A DNA stretch of 64,000 bases, taken from the NCBI RefSeq assembly GCF_016901995.1, contig NZ_JACJLE010000009.1:22297-86296 (forward strand). Reading direction: 5' to 3'. Position 1 is the first letter of the stretch; every line of letters starts with the position of its first letter. This document shows positions 30,009 through 37,640 of this stretch, piece after piece. The stretch is from Bacteroides caecigallinarum (GTDB lineage: Bacteria; Bacteroidota; Bacteroidia; Bacteroidales; Bacteroidaceae). The translations under genes and the position numbers were made by a program. The notes beneath the pieces were generated by a model. That model was not told the DNA's origin, did no database searches, and saw only the letters and a list, made by a program, of their open reading frames with translations.

Positions 30009-30801
30009 CGACATTCTTATCAACCTTTCTTACTATAAGAATACTTGCTTCGTACAATACAAATATAGGTACTGAAACAAGCAACAATGTAAATATATCA
30101 GATGTAGGAGTAATCACAGCCGCCACTATAAGTGCCACAACATATGCATGCTTTCTGTATTTCTGCATGAATGAAGAATGCAAAACCCCTATTTTGGCAA
30201 GGAACCAACAAACGACAGGTATCTCGAAAACTATTCCCATTAACAGGCTCAGAAGCATCAGCGTGTCGATATACGATGAAAGCATTATTGTGTTCTGAAC
30301 ATCAAGGCTCACCTGATATGATGCCAAGAAACGGAATGTAAGCGGGAATATGATAAAATAGTTTACCAATACACCGATAATAAACAGCAGATATCCGCTC
30401 GTTACTACACGAACTGAATATTTGCGTTCATTCTCATATAAAGCTGGCGATATAAAATGAAACAATTTATAAATAATGTATGGTGAAGCTACTATCAGAC
30501 CTGCATATATGGACACCATGGCGTGCATCATAAACTGACCAGCCAACTGGGTATTGATGAGCGTGGAGCTGAATTCACCAGGACATAACCCCGGCATACC
30601 AAGCAACTCGGACAAACGGCAAAGAAACCTATAAAAAATGAAATCGGATTCCTTAGGTGCCAGTACAACAGCAAAAAGCTGATCCTTGAAACAAAATCCA
30701 AGAATTGTAAATAGCGCTACAACAACAACTATACGAAACAGGACACTTCGCAATTCGTCCAAGTGATCCCAAAATGTCATTACTTTCTCGTCCTGTTCCA
30801 C
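30001..30801 (-). CDS. tatC: Twin-arginine translocase subunit TatC
   Basis: A 266-residue inner membrane protein with about six hydrophobic helices and the TatC opening MTFWDHLDELR. TatC recognises twin-arginine signal peptides and assembles with TatA to export folded proteins. The listed start is a GTG placed 2 bp after the tatA stop; an ATG seven codons later (30780) is the alternative. No tatB is nearby, which is normal for minimal TatAC systems. The 3' end overlaps the M23 gene. Confidence 0.95.
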   Translation of the reverse strand: MEQDEKVMTFWDHLDELRSVLFRIVVVVALFTILGFCFKDQLFAVVLAPKESDFIFYRFLCRLSELLGMPGLCPGEFSSTLINTQLAGQFMMHAMVSIYAGLIVASPYIIYKLFHFISPALYENERKYSVRVVTSGYLLFIIGVLVNYFIIFPLTFRFLASYQVSLDVQNTIMLSSYIDTLMLLSLLMGIVFEIPVVCWFLAKIGVLHSSFMQKYRKHAYVVALIVAAVITPTSDIFTLLLVSVPIFVLYEASILIVRKVDKNVDD

Positions 30802-30803
30802 TT

Positions 30804-31010
30804 TTACTGCTCTTTCTTATCCTTGTTTTCTTTATCGGACATCTCGATATCGTCCTCTATACCTTTCACTCCATCCTTGAAACTCTTTACTCCTTTACCC
30901 AATCCTTTCATCAGTTCAGGTATCTTCTTTCCACCAAACAAAAGCAAAAAAATAAGTCCGATAAGCAGGACTTCCTGCATCCCTATCCCCAATAGTAATA
31001 ATGTTGTCAT
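30804..31010 (-). CDS. tatA: Twin-arginine translocase subunit TatA
   Basis: A 68-residue protein with one N-terminal membrane helix, the hinge [23 protein letters not shown] and an acidic-basic tail, as in TatA/TatE. It forms the pore-like component with TatC. The ATG at 31010 is 14 bp after the ECF gene stop. An internal Met at residue 11 would give a more standard short N-terminus. Confidence 0.95.
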   Translation of the reverse strand: MTTLLLLGIGMQEVLLIGLIFLLLFGGKKIPELMKGLGKGVKSFKDGVKGIEDDIEMSDKENKDKKEQ

Positions 31011-31024
31011 ATGTTTTTATGAAT

Positions 31025-31534
31025 TTAAATTTTTGAAATCGATTTTAAAAGCCAATATCCTCCGAAAATCTGAAGAAGCATTCCCGGAACACCTATTCTG
31101 AAATCCTGAAGAGCTGCATCAAGACTGCCACTTATAGCCCATTCTGCCATCCCGCCTACTATCTGATAAAACAGTACGACACCTATCAGTGAGAATATAG
31201 AAAGCTTTCCGGTACGGCCAGCCAAAAATCCTGCAGCTACAGCAAGCAATACAGACTTACATATTATTGCCGGAAGCAAAGCCGGTACTGGCATTCCGAA
31301 GAAAAACGAATTTACTAAAGGAGAAAGGATTGCAACAAGCAGACCAAGCTTCATTCCATATTTATATGCCCCAACCAGAGTAAAAAAATAAATAGGCAAC
31401 ATAATAGGACCACCCAGATGAACCAGATGACACAACTGAGGCAGAAGAATATTTCCAATTATGAAGAGCACAGAAAACAGATATGTCCTACTCTGCCTGT
31501 AGGATAAAGAAACAAAGTTAAATGCTGTATTCAT
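31025..31534 (-). CDS. ECF transporter substrate-binding (S) component
   Basis: A 169-residue membrane protein with about five hydrophobic helices (ILLPQLCHLVHLGGPIMLPIYFFTLVGAYKYG is characteristic). It matches the small S components that bind vitamins or metals for energy-coupling-factor importers. No ECF ATPase or T subunit is adjacent, so it must share a module encoded elsewhere. The open frame runs to 31726, but a promoter at 31568-31596 lies within that extension. The first sensible start is therefore the ATG at 31534 (31555 would leave almost no leader). It heads the tatAC-M23-C69 cluster. The ligand is unknown. Confidence 0.85.
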   Translation of the reverse strand: MNTAFNFVSLSYRQSRTYLFSVLFIIGNILLPQLCHLVHLGGPIMLPIYFFTLVGAYKYGMKLGLLVAILSPLVNSFFFGMPVPALLPAIICKSVLLAVAAGFLAGRTGKLSIFSLIGVVLFYQIVGGMAEWAISGSLDAALQDFRIGVPGMLLQIFGGYWLLKSISKI

Positions 31535-31567
31535 ATCAAATATAAATGTTTTCATTATTAATAGTTG

Positions 31568-31596
31568 CAAAGTTATTACTTTCATACAATTATCAA
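31568..31596 (-). promoter_or_regulatory. Promoter of the ECF-tatAC-M23-C69 cluster
   Basis: The minus strand carries TAACTTTG (31568-31575) with a TTG at 31594-31596, 18 bp upstream. It fixes the ECF start to the ATG at 31534. Confidence 0.65.
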
Positions 31597-31646
31597 TCAT
31601 ATAATGAATGAAATAATTTCCGCTGAAAAGGAAAAACTTATAAATA

Positions 31647-31678
31647 TTTGGAAAATATGCAATTTCATCATACCTTTG
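31647..31678 (+). promoter_or_regulatory. Strong promoter upstream of lysO
   Basis: TTTG at 31647-31650, a 20-bp gap, then TACCTTTG at 31671-31678: an ideal Bacteroidetes promoter. The first large gene begins 230 bp downstream, so there is a long leader. Confidence 0.8.
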
Positions 31679-31707
31679 CATCGCAAAACAAAATAAACAG
31701 ACTACCA

Positions 31708-31812
31708 ATGAACAAACTTCTGACATACATACAGCCTCACACTCCGCTCCGAATTTATCTTACGTTCGGACATCGCAGTGCGTCCGTTCATTGGTTCAGC
31801 GGATTCGAATAA
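31708..31812 (+). CDS. Possible 34-residue small or leader peptide
   Basis: An ATG 30 bp after the lysO -7 element opens a frame encoding MNKLLTYIQPHTPLRIYLTF and so on, ending HWFSGFE. It is basic and aromatic with no membrane segment or lysine run. It could be a leader peptide for attenuation, a small protein, or chance. The last half of the frame coincides with inverted repeats (TCCGCT/AGCGGA and CGGAC/GTCCG). No homologue is known to me. Confidence 0.3.
   Translation: MNKLLTYIQPHTPLRIYLTFGHRSASVHWFSGFE
31744..31803 (+). promoter_or_regulatory. Structured leader of lysO (candidate attenuator)
   Basis: An outer TCCGCT...AGCGGA pairing encloses an inner CGGAC...GTCCG stem in the 5' leader, overlapping the small open frame. 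There is no T-run directly after it, so it is not a plain terminator. A role in controlling lysO is inferred only. Confidence 0.35.
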
Positions 31813-31907
31813 GCATAACTTCTACATATCATTTTTCTTTATTAAGAGGTACATTATATATGTATCCCAAGGCAATCATATTCTCTTATTTTTAATATAG
31901 TACGGTT

Positions 31908-32192
31908 ATGTTTACAATCATAGGAACAATGTTCACAGGAATTATTTTGGGTTATATTTTCAGAAACCTGGATTTTCTGAAAAAAACAGAAAAGACTATC
32001 TCTTATACTATCATATTGCTTTTGTTCATAATGGGGCTGTCCGTAGGATCGAACGACAGGATAATAGAAAACCTGGGAAGTTTCGGATGGCAGGCGGCAA
32101 TAATAGCGTTCTCGGCTACTTGCGGCAGCATCATCGCGGCATGGCTGGTACTGACACTGTTTTTCAAGAAAGGAGAAAGCCATGAAGGGTAG
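31908..32192 (+). CDS. LysO family transporter, N-terminal piece (DUF340)
   Basis: A 94-residue membrane protein with about three helices, matching the first part of LysO (YbjE), the E. coli lysine exporter. It includes the family segment YTIILLLFIMGLSVGSNDRII. The remainder of LysO is encoded by the next gene, whose ATG lies 11 bp inside this one's end. Two-gene LysO is normal in Bacteroidetes, so this is a split protein, not a frameshift. Confidence 0.85.
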   Translation: MFTIIGTMFTGIILGYIFRNLDFLKKTEKTISYTIILLLFIMGLSVGSNDRIIENLGSFGWQAAIIAFSATCGSIIAAWLVLTLFFKKGESHEG

Positions 32193-32808
32193 CATGATTG
32201 TTCTTCTGTTTTTTATGGCAGGTTGCATATTGGGAGTACTTGACATAATACCTCTCGACTTGCAGAAGAGCAATCTGTCAATGTATATACTGTATGCACT
32301 TATGCTGCAGGTGGGACTGAGTATAGGTTCGAGCAAGGATCTGAAGTCTATAGTAAAGGATATACGTCCCAAATATCTGCTCATACCTCTTGCCACTATT
32401 ATCGGCACACTGCTGTTTTCGGCATTTGCCAGTCTGCTTCTTTCGCAATGGAGCATTTTCGACTGTCTGGCTGTGGGTAGCGGATTTGCCTATTATTCAC
32501 TGTCTTCAATACTGATTACACAGTTCAAGGAAGCATCACTCGGTATTCAACTTGCCACAGAGTTGGGAACAATAGCCCTTCTTTCGAATATCTTCCGCGA
32601 GATGATGGCTCTGCTGGGGACACCGCTGCTGGTGAAATATTTCGGCAAACTGGCACCTATATCAGCTGCCGGAGTAAACTCTATGGATGTAGTACTACCT
32701 ATTATAACAAGGTATTCAGGAAAAGACATGATTCCCGTAGCAATTTTCCACGGGATATTGATAGACCTTACGGTACCGTTTTTCGTATCATTTTTTTGCC
32801 GGCTTTAG
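32182..32808 (+). CDS. lysO: LysO family transporter, C-terminal piece (lysine exporter)
   Basis: A 208-residue membrane protein that completes LysO, with KSNLSMYILYALMLQVGLSIGSS, GSGFAYYSLSSILITQ and an acidic residue in the sixth-helix area (ATELGTIALLSN). An AGGAGA Shine-Dalgarno sequence sits inside the previous gene. Its stop codon is inside the loop of the terminator hairpin. Lysine or a close analogue is the family substrate. Confidence 0.88.
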   Translation: MKGSMIVLLFFMAGCILGVLDIIPLDLQKSNLSMYILYALMLQVGLSIGSSKDLKSIVKDIRPKYLLIPLATIIGTLLFSAFASLLLSQWSIFDCLAVGSGFAYYSLSSILITQFKEASLGIQLATELGTIALLSNIFREMMALLGTPLLVKYFGKLAPISAAGVNSMDVVLPIITRYSGKDMIPVAIFHGILIDLTVPFFVSFFCRL

Positions 32809-32827
32809 TCACAAGCCGGCATTTTTT
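32798..32827 (+). terminator. Terminator of lysO overlapping its stop codon
   Basis: The arms GCCGGCTT (32798-32805) and AAGCCGGC (32813-32820) pair perfectly and are followed by ATTTTTT. The TAG stop occupies 32806-32808, in the loop. Confidence 0.85.
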
Positions 32828-32862
32828 ATACCTGTTTGTACATAACAATCAAAAGGATTCAT

Positions 32863-32870
32863 TAAATTTG
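32863..32870 (+). promoter_or_regulatory. -7 element of phoH
   Basis: TAAATTTG matches TAnnTTTG. A TTTG at 32835-32838 is 24 bp away, somewhat far for a -33 element. Confidence 0.5.
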
Positions 32871-32911
32871 CAGAAAAATATACAAAACTAAAGGATATTG
32901 AATTTGACTGA

Positions 32912-33940
32912 ATGATAGAAAAACATATTGTACTTGAAGATATCGATCCGGTTATCTTCTATGGCGTGAACAACGTCAACATGCAAATGATTAAAGCTCT
33001 GTTTCCCAAACTGAGGATAGTGGCTAGAGGAAATGTCATAAAGATAATGGGAGACGAGGAGGAAATGTGTGCCTTCGAAGAAGCTGTGACAGCACTGGAA
33101 AAACACTGCTCGATATACAATTCGCTCAACGAGGAGGTTATTCTGGACATAGTAAAAGGCAAAAACACAAAAATAGAAAAGAACAGCGAGGCAATCGTGT
33201 TCAGTGTCACCGGAAAACCTATCATTCCGAGAAGTCCCAATCAGCTGAAACTGGTAAAGGATTTCGAAAAAAACGATATGATATTCGCCATAGGACCGGC
33301 CGGTTCGGGCAAAACTTATACCGCAATAGCTCTGGCTGTGAGAGCTCTCAAAAACAAGGAAATCAAAAAAATCATATTAAGCCGTCCGGCTGTAGAAGCA
33401 GGAGAGAAACTGGGATTCCTGCCGGGAGATATGAAGGACAAGATTGACCCGTATCTGCAACCGCTGTACGATGCTCTGCAAGACATGATTCCTGCCGCCA
33501 AACTGAAGGAATACATGGAGCTGAACATCATTCAGATTGCTCCTCTTGCATTTATGCGCGGACGTACGCTGAATGATGCTGTAGTGATCCTTGACGAGGC
33601 TCAGAACACTACCACTCAGCAGATAAAGATGTTCCTCACCCGTATGGGTATGAACACCAAGATGATTATCACAGGCGATATGACGCAGATTGACCTTCCT
33701 TCGTCGCAGACATCAGGCTTGGTACAGGCAATGAAAATCCTGAAAGGAGTGAAAGGCATCAGTTTCATAGAGCTTAACAAAAAGGATATCGTAAGACACA
33801 AACTGGTGACAAGAATTGTGGAGGCTTACGAGAAATTCGAGGAGAAAGTAAAATCCGAGAAAGCGGAGAAAGCGAAAGCAGAAAAAGAAGAAAAGGACAA
33901 AGCTGAAAAAACAGAAAAGAAAGCTGCGTCAAAACAATAA
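32912..33940 (+). CDS. PhoH family protein
   Basis: A 342-residue P-loop ATPase. An N-terminal KH-like part (VNMQMIKALFPKLRIVARGNVIKI) precedes the PhoH core with AIGPAGSGKTYTAIA near residue 128 and VILDEAQNTT near 226. The family is linked to RNA metabolism and phosphate stress, and forms rings. The last 35 residues are almost only K, E and A, an unusual low-complexity charged tail. A TAAATTTG -7 element is at 32863-32870. Confidence 0.93.
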   Translation: MIEKHIVLEDIDPVIFYGVNNVNMQMIKALFPKLRIVARGNVIKIMGDEEEMCAFEEAVTALEKHCSIYNSLNEEVILDIVKGKNTKIEKNSEAIVFSVTGKPIIPRSPNQLKLVKDFEKNDMIFAIGPAGSGKTYTAIALAVRALKNKEIKKIILSRPAVEAGEKLGFLPGDMKDKIDPYLQPLYDALQDMIPAAKLKEYMELNIIQIAPLAFMRGRTLNDAVVILDEAQNTTTQQIKMFLTRMGMNTKMIITGDMTQIDLPSSQTSGLVQAMKILKGVKGISFIELNKKDIVRHKLVTRIVEAYEKFEEKVKSEKAEKAKAEKEEKDKAEKTEKKAASKQ

Positions 33941-33979
33941 TGGAAACAACATATTTACTTCCTAAAATATATAGAAAAG

Positions 33980-34924
33980 ATGAGTAAAGCATTAACAAAA
34001 ACAGACTTCAACTTTCCTGGTCAGAAGAGTGTTTACCACGGAAAAGTTCGCGATGTTTATAACATCAACGGTGAAAAATTAGTCATGGTTGCAACAGACC
34101 GTATCTCGGCATTCGACGTTGTTTTGCCAGAAGGTATTCCTTACAAAGGCCAGATGTTGAACCAGATTGCAGCCAAATTCCTTGATGCTACAACTGACAT
34201 CTGTCCAAACTGGAAACTCGCTACTCCGGACCCAATGGTTACTGTAGGTGTAATGTGCGAAGGTTTCCCTGTAGAAATGATTGTTCGCGGTTACTTGTGC
34301 GGTAGCGCATGGCGTGCCTACAAGAGCGGTGTTCGCGAAATCTGCGGTGTGAAACTTCCTGAAGGTATGCGCGAGAACCAGAAATTCCCTACACCTATCA
34401 TCACTCCTACTACTAAGGCTGAAATGGGTATGCACGATGAGGATATCTCTAAAGAAGAAATCCTCGCTAAAGGTCTTGCAACTCCTGAAGAATATGCTAC
34501 ACTGGAGAAATATACTCTGGCTTTGTTCGAACGCGGTACAAAGATGGCTGCTGAACGCGGTCTTATCCTCGTTGACACTAAATACGAATTCGGTAAGCAC
34601 AACGGTCAGATTTATCTGATGGACGAAATCCACACTCCAGACTCAAGCCGTTACTTCTACTCAGAAGGTTACGAAGAACGTTTCGAAAAAGGCGAACCTC
34701 AGAAACAGCTTTCTAAGGAATTCGTACGCGAATGGCTGATGGCTAACGGTTTCCAGGGTAAGGAAGGACAGACTGTTCCTGAAATGACTCCGGAAATAGT
34801 AAACTCAATCAGCGAACGTTATATCGAACTTTACGAACACATCACTGGTGAAACATTCGTAAAGGCTGATACAGCTGAACTTGCATCACGCATCGAAAAG
34901 AACGTTACTGAATACTTGAAATAA
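33980..34924 (+). CDS. purC: Phosphoribosylaminoimidazole-succinocarboxamide synthase
   Basis: A 314-residue SAICAR synthetase that ligates aspartate to CAIR in purine synthesis. Clear motifs are [36 protein letters not shown] (19-53), [19 protein letters not shown] and [14 protein letters not shown]. The length is that of the long bacterial/yeast-like form. Codon use looks highly optimised compared with neighbours. It starts 39 bp after phoH. A hairpin follows its stop. Confidence 0.97.
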   Translation: MSKALTKTDFNFPGQKSVYHGKVRDVYNINGEKLVMVATDRISAFDVVLPEGIPYKGQMLNQIAAKFLDATTDICPNWKLATPDPMVTVGVMCEGFPVEMIVRGYLCGSAWRAYKSGVREICGVKLPEGMRENQKFPTPIITPTTKAEMGMHDEDISKEEILAKGLATPEEYATLEKYTLALFERGTKMAAERGLILVDTKYEFGKHNGQIYLMDEIHTPDSSRYFYSEGYEERFEKGEPQKQLSKEFVREWLMANGFQGKEGQTVPEMTPEIVNSISERYIELYEHITGETFVKADTAELASRIEKNVTEYLK

Positions 34925-34932
34925 TTATGACA

Positions 34933-34952
34933 GGGCGGGATTCTTCCCGCCC
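34933..34952 (+). terminator. GC-rich hairpin between purC and menG
   Basis: GGGCGGGA and TCCCGCCC pair perfectly over 8 bp with a TTCT loop. No T-run follows, so it may be an attenuator or an RNA-processing stop rather than a strict terminator. Confidence 0.55.
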
Positions 34953-34992
34953 ATCATATATTCTATCCACAAATCCTACACTAACTCACAAC

Positions 34993-35733
34993 ATGTCAAA
35001 CTATCCTCAAGAAAACATCAAACCTTATAATCAAGACGAAAGCAAAGCCGCACAGGTAGAAAAAATGTTCGACAACATCGCTCCTACTTACGATAATCTG
35101 AACCACGTACTTTCGCTTGGCATTGACAAAAGCTGGCGACGCAAAGCCATCAACATGCTCAAGCCATACCGACCGATGCACATGATGGACGTGGCTACAG
35201 GAACTGGCGATTTTGCTATACAGGCATGCCGTGTACTTCAGCCTGAAGAACTTATAGGTACAGATATCTCGGAGGGTATGATGAATGTAGGACGTGAAAA
35301 AGTAAGACAGTCGGGGCTGGACAAACAGATATCCTTCGCCAAGGAAGACTGTACTTCTCTCACATTTCCCGACAACAGATTCGATGCCATAACAGTGGCA
35401 TTCGGAGTACGTAACTTCGAGAACCTGGACAAAGGGCTGGCAGAGATGCACCGCGTATTGACCACAGGCGGACATTTGGTCATTCTGGAACTGTCCGAAC
35501 CGGAAACATTCCCGATGAAACAGCTTTATGCCATCTACTCGAAAGTCGTAATTCCAACAATCGGAAAGTTACTATCGAAAGACAACAGTGCATACACATA
35601 CCTGCCGCAATCCATCAAGGCTTTCCCGCAAGGAGAAGTTATGCAACAAATTCTTTACAAGGCAGGATTCAGCAAAGTGACATTCAAAAGACTTACATTT
35701 GGTATTTGCACTCTTTACTTTGCAACAAAATAA
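34993..35733 (+). CDS. menG: Demethylmenaquinone methyltransferase (UbiE/MenG)
   Basis: A 246-residue class I methyltransferase of the UbiE family. [32 protein letters not shown] is the family N-terminus. The SAM site is [31 protein letters not shown] and [15 protein letters not shown] are diagnostic. It makes menaquinone from demethylmenaquinone, the quinone of Bacteroidetes. The open frame extends to 34927, but that would run through the GC hairpin and add 22 atypical residues, so the ATG at 34993 is chosen. Confidence 0.95.
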   Translation: MSNYPQENIKPYNQDESKAAQVEKMFDNIAPTYDNLNHVLSLGIDKSWRRKAINMLKPYRPMHMMDVATGTGDFAIQACRVLQPEELIGTDISEGMMNVGREKVRQSGLDKQISFAKEDCTSLTFPDNRFDAITVAFGVRNFENLDKGLAEMHRVLTTGGHLVILELSEPETFPMKQLYAIYSKVVIPTIGKLLSKDNSAYTYLPQSIKAFPQGEVMQQILYKAGFSKVTFKRLTFGICTLYFATK

Positions 35734-35751
35734 CTTAAAATTTTTACTACA

Positions 35752-36495
35752 ATGAAGAAATTTGGTTTAATCGGCTACCCTTTGGGACATTCATTCTCTA
35801 AAAATTTTTTCAATGAAAAATTTCATTCAGAAAATATTGATGCCGAGTACGTTAATTTTGAAATACCATCCATAGAGGAATTCAATAAAGTTATAAAATC
35901 CAACCCTACCCTCTGCGGACTGAATGTGACTATACCATACAAGGAACAGGTTATCGGATACCTGGATGAACTGGATGCCGACGCTGCTGCAATAGGAGCA
36001 GTAAACGTAATAAAAATAGAAAAGAACAAGGGCAAACTGAAACTTATAGGCTACAACTCTGACGTAATGGGATTCACCCAGTCTATCGAATCTCTATTGG
36101 AGCCTCACCACAAGAAAGCCCTTATTCTGGGAACAGGTGGAGCATCAAAAGCCATCAACTACGGATTGCACAAACTGGGACTGGAAACAAAATTCGTTTC
36201 AAGAGCCAAAAGAAATGAAAATACTATTACTTACGACGACATAACTCCGGAGATTATGAACGAATACAAGGTAATAGTAAATTGTACACCTACAGGTATG
36301 TACCCAAAAGCAGACGAATGCCCTAAAATACCATACGAATATCTCACTCCTGAACATTTACTCTATGATTTGCTGTACAATCCTGATACAACACTATTTA
36401 TGAAAAACGGTGGAGAGAAAGGTGCAGTAGTAAAAAACGGTCTTGAGATGCTTCTGCTTCAGGCTTTTGGAGCTTGGGAAATTTGGAACAAATAA
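35752..36495 (+). CDS. aroE: Shikimate dehydrogenase
   Basis: A 247-residue AroE that reduces 3-dehydroshikimate with NADPH. It has the N-terminal substrate motif IGYPLGHSFSKNFF, the catalytic Lys in NVTIPYKEQV near 64, the nucleotide loop LGTGGASKA near 125 and NCTPTGMYP. It is slightly shorter than the E. coli enzyme but complete. It is 18 bp after menG and 7 bp before the hydrolase gene, so it lies in an operon. Confidence 0.96.
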   Translation: MKKFGLIGYPLGHSFSKNFFNEKFHSENIDAEYVNFEIPSIEEFNKVIKSNPTLCGLNVTIPYKEQVIGYLDELDADAAAIGAVNVIKIEKNKGKLKLIGYNSDVMGFTQSIESLLEPHHKKALILGTGGASKAINYGLHKLGLETKFVSRAKRNENTITYDDITPEIMNEYKVIVNCTPTGMYPKADECPKIPYEYLTPEHLLYDLLYNPDTTLFMKNGGEKGAVVKNGLEMLLLQAFGAWEIWNK

Positions 36496-36502
36496 AACAG
36501 AC

Positions 36503-37453
36503 ATGAAACATAAGAAATTAATTATCAGCCTCACAGTTATTGTAGTAATAATAGTTGGCGGACTGATAGGTGGAAGTCTTTACATGATAGACTACTCACT
36601 TCGTCCTGAAAACAGAGGTAAGGATCTGGCCGGATCTGAAGCGTACATGCGCGAGACCTATCCTCAAATAAATGGATGGTTGGACAGCCTTCAGGGAAAC
36701 CAACTGCTAAAAGATACATTTATAACTGCCAAGGATGGAATCAAACTGCATGCTTATTATGCATATGCATCACACCCGACCAAAAAGACAGCGGTAATTG
36801 TACATGGCTATACCGATAGCGCCATAAGAATGTTCCACATCGGATATATGTACAATCAGTCTTTGGATTACAACATTATAGTTCCTGACCTGAGATATAC
36901 CGGACTGAGCGGAGGCGATGCCATACAGATGGGATGGCTGGACCGTCTTGACGTAAAGGAATGGATAAACCTGACTCCGGGTATTTTCGGCGACTCTATA
37001 CAGGCTGTTGTGCACGGAATATCAATGGGGGCAGCAACCACTATGATGACTTCGGGTGAAGTCTTGCCTGAATATATAAGATGTTTTGTAGAGGACTGCG
37101 GTTATACCAGCGTTTGGGAACAGTTCAAAAAGGAACTTAAAGAACAGTTCAATCTGCCGGCATTCCCACTGCTATACACTGCCAGCTGGATTTGCGAAAT
37201 TCAGAACGGATGGAATTTCCATGAAGCTTCAGCTATAGAACAAGTAAAGAAATGCGACAAACCGATGTTTTTCATACATGGCGACAAGGATGATTTCGTT
37301 CCTACATATATGGTGAACGAAGTATATGCCGCGAAATCAGAGCCGAAAGAAATATGGCTCGTGCCAGAAACGGACCATGCCACATCGTATAAAAACTATC
37401 CTGAAGAATATACAAAGAGGATAAAAGCGTTTACTGACAAGTATATTGACTAA
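36503..37453 (+). CDS. Membrane-anchored alpha/beta hydrolase (S9/serine aminopeptidase-like)
   Basis: A 316-residue hydrolase. One N-terminal membrane segment (about 5-27) anchors it. The oxyanion region VIVHGYTDSA, nucleophile Ser174 in HGISMGAA, acid in IHGDKDDFVP and His in TDHATS form the triad. It resembles YqkD-like proteins of unknown substrate. The open frame reaches back to 36443 inside aroE, but the ATG at 36503 gives a normal signal/anchor. Array B follows its stop. Confidence 0.9.
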   Translation: MKHKKLIISLTVIVVIIVGGLIGGSLYMIDYSLRPENRGKDLAGSEAYMRETYPQINGWLDSLQGNQLLKDTFITAKDGIKLHAYYAYASHPTKKTAVIVHGYTDSAIRMFHIGYMYNQSLDYNIIVPDLRYTGLSGGDAIQMGWLDRLDVKEWINLTPGIFGDSIQAVVHGISMGAATTMMTSGEVLPEYIRCFVEDCGYTSVWEQFKKELKEQFNLPAFPLLYTASWICEIQNGWNFHEASAIEQVKKCDKPMFFIHGDKDDFVPTYMVNEVYAAKSEPKEIWLVPETDHATSYKNYPEEYTKRIKAFTDKYID

Positions 37454-37487
37454 TAAAATCATTAGAAACCCTTATATAAAAAGCGTC

Positions 37488-37619
37488 ACACGTACGTGTA
37501 ACGACCGGAACACGTTCGTGTGACGATAGTGACACGTACGTGTAACGACCGGAACACGTTCGTGTGACGATAGTGACACGTACGTGTAACGCGTGTAACA
37601 CGAACGTGTCACGATGATT
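37488..37619. repeat. Array B: six 22-bp units with ACACGTWCGTGT cores
   Basis: Twelve-base cores begin at 37488, 37510, 37532, 37554, 37576 and 37598, an exact 22-bp period. Cores alternate between ACACGTACGTGT (a perfect palindrome) and ACACGTTCGTGT; the last is ACACGAACGTGT. The first 44 bp are repeated exactly by the next 44 bp, so a two-unit block has duplicated. The array fills the gap between the convergent hydrolase and nadE genes. Confidence 0.92.
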
Positions 37620-37640
37620 TCATCATTGTACTCTATCAAA

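Larger units (their letters stand above)
31535..31907. other. 373-bp divergent intergenic region
   Basis: It holds back-to-back promoters: ECF/tat leftwards and lysO rightwards. It also holds a roughly 220-nt lysO leader with a 34-codon open frame and several inverted repeats. I see no tRNA and no recognisable lysine riboswitch. Confidence 0.7.

Noticed and set aside
31535..31726. Long N-terminus of the ECF S-component
   Set aside because: A good promoter for the gene lies inside it, so those codons cannot be in the main transcript.
31680..31907. Lysine riboswitch upstream of lysO
   Set aside because: I could not find the conserved junction segments of the L box; the pairing seen is of a different shape.
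31908..32808. Frameshifted, broken lysO gene
   Set aside because: The two frames overlap by 11 bp with an internal Shine-Dalgarno sequence, and two-gene LysO is usual in Bacteroidetes.
34927..34992. N-terminal extension of menG
   Set aside because: It would translate through a GC-rich hairpin and adds residues absent from the UbiE family.
37488..37619. CRISPR array
   Set aside because: Units of 22 bp with 12-bp palindromic cores and about 10-bp spacers are far too short, some spacers are identical, and no cas genes are present.
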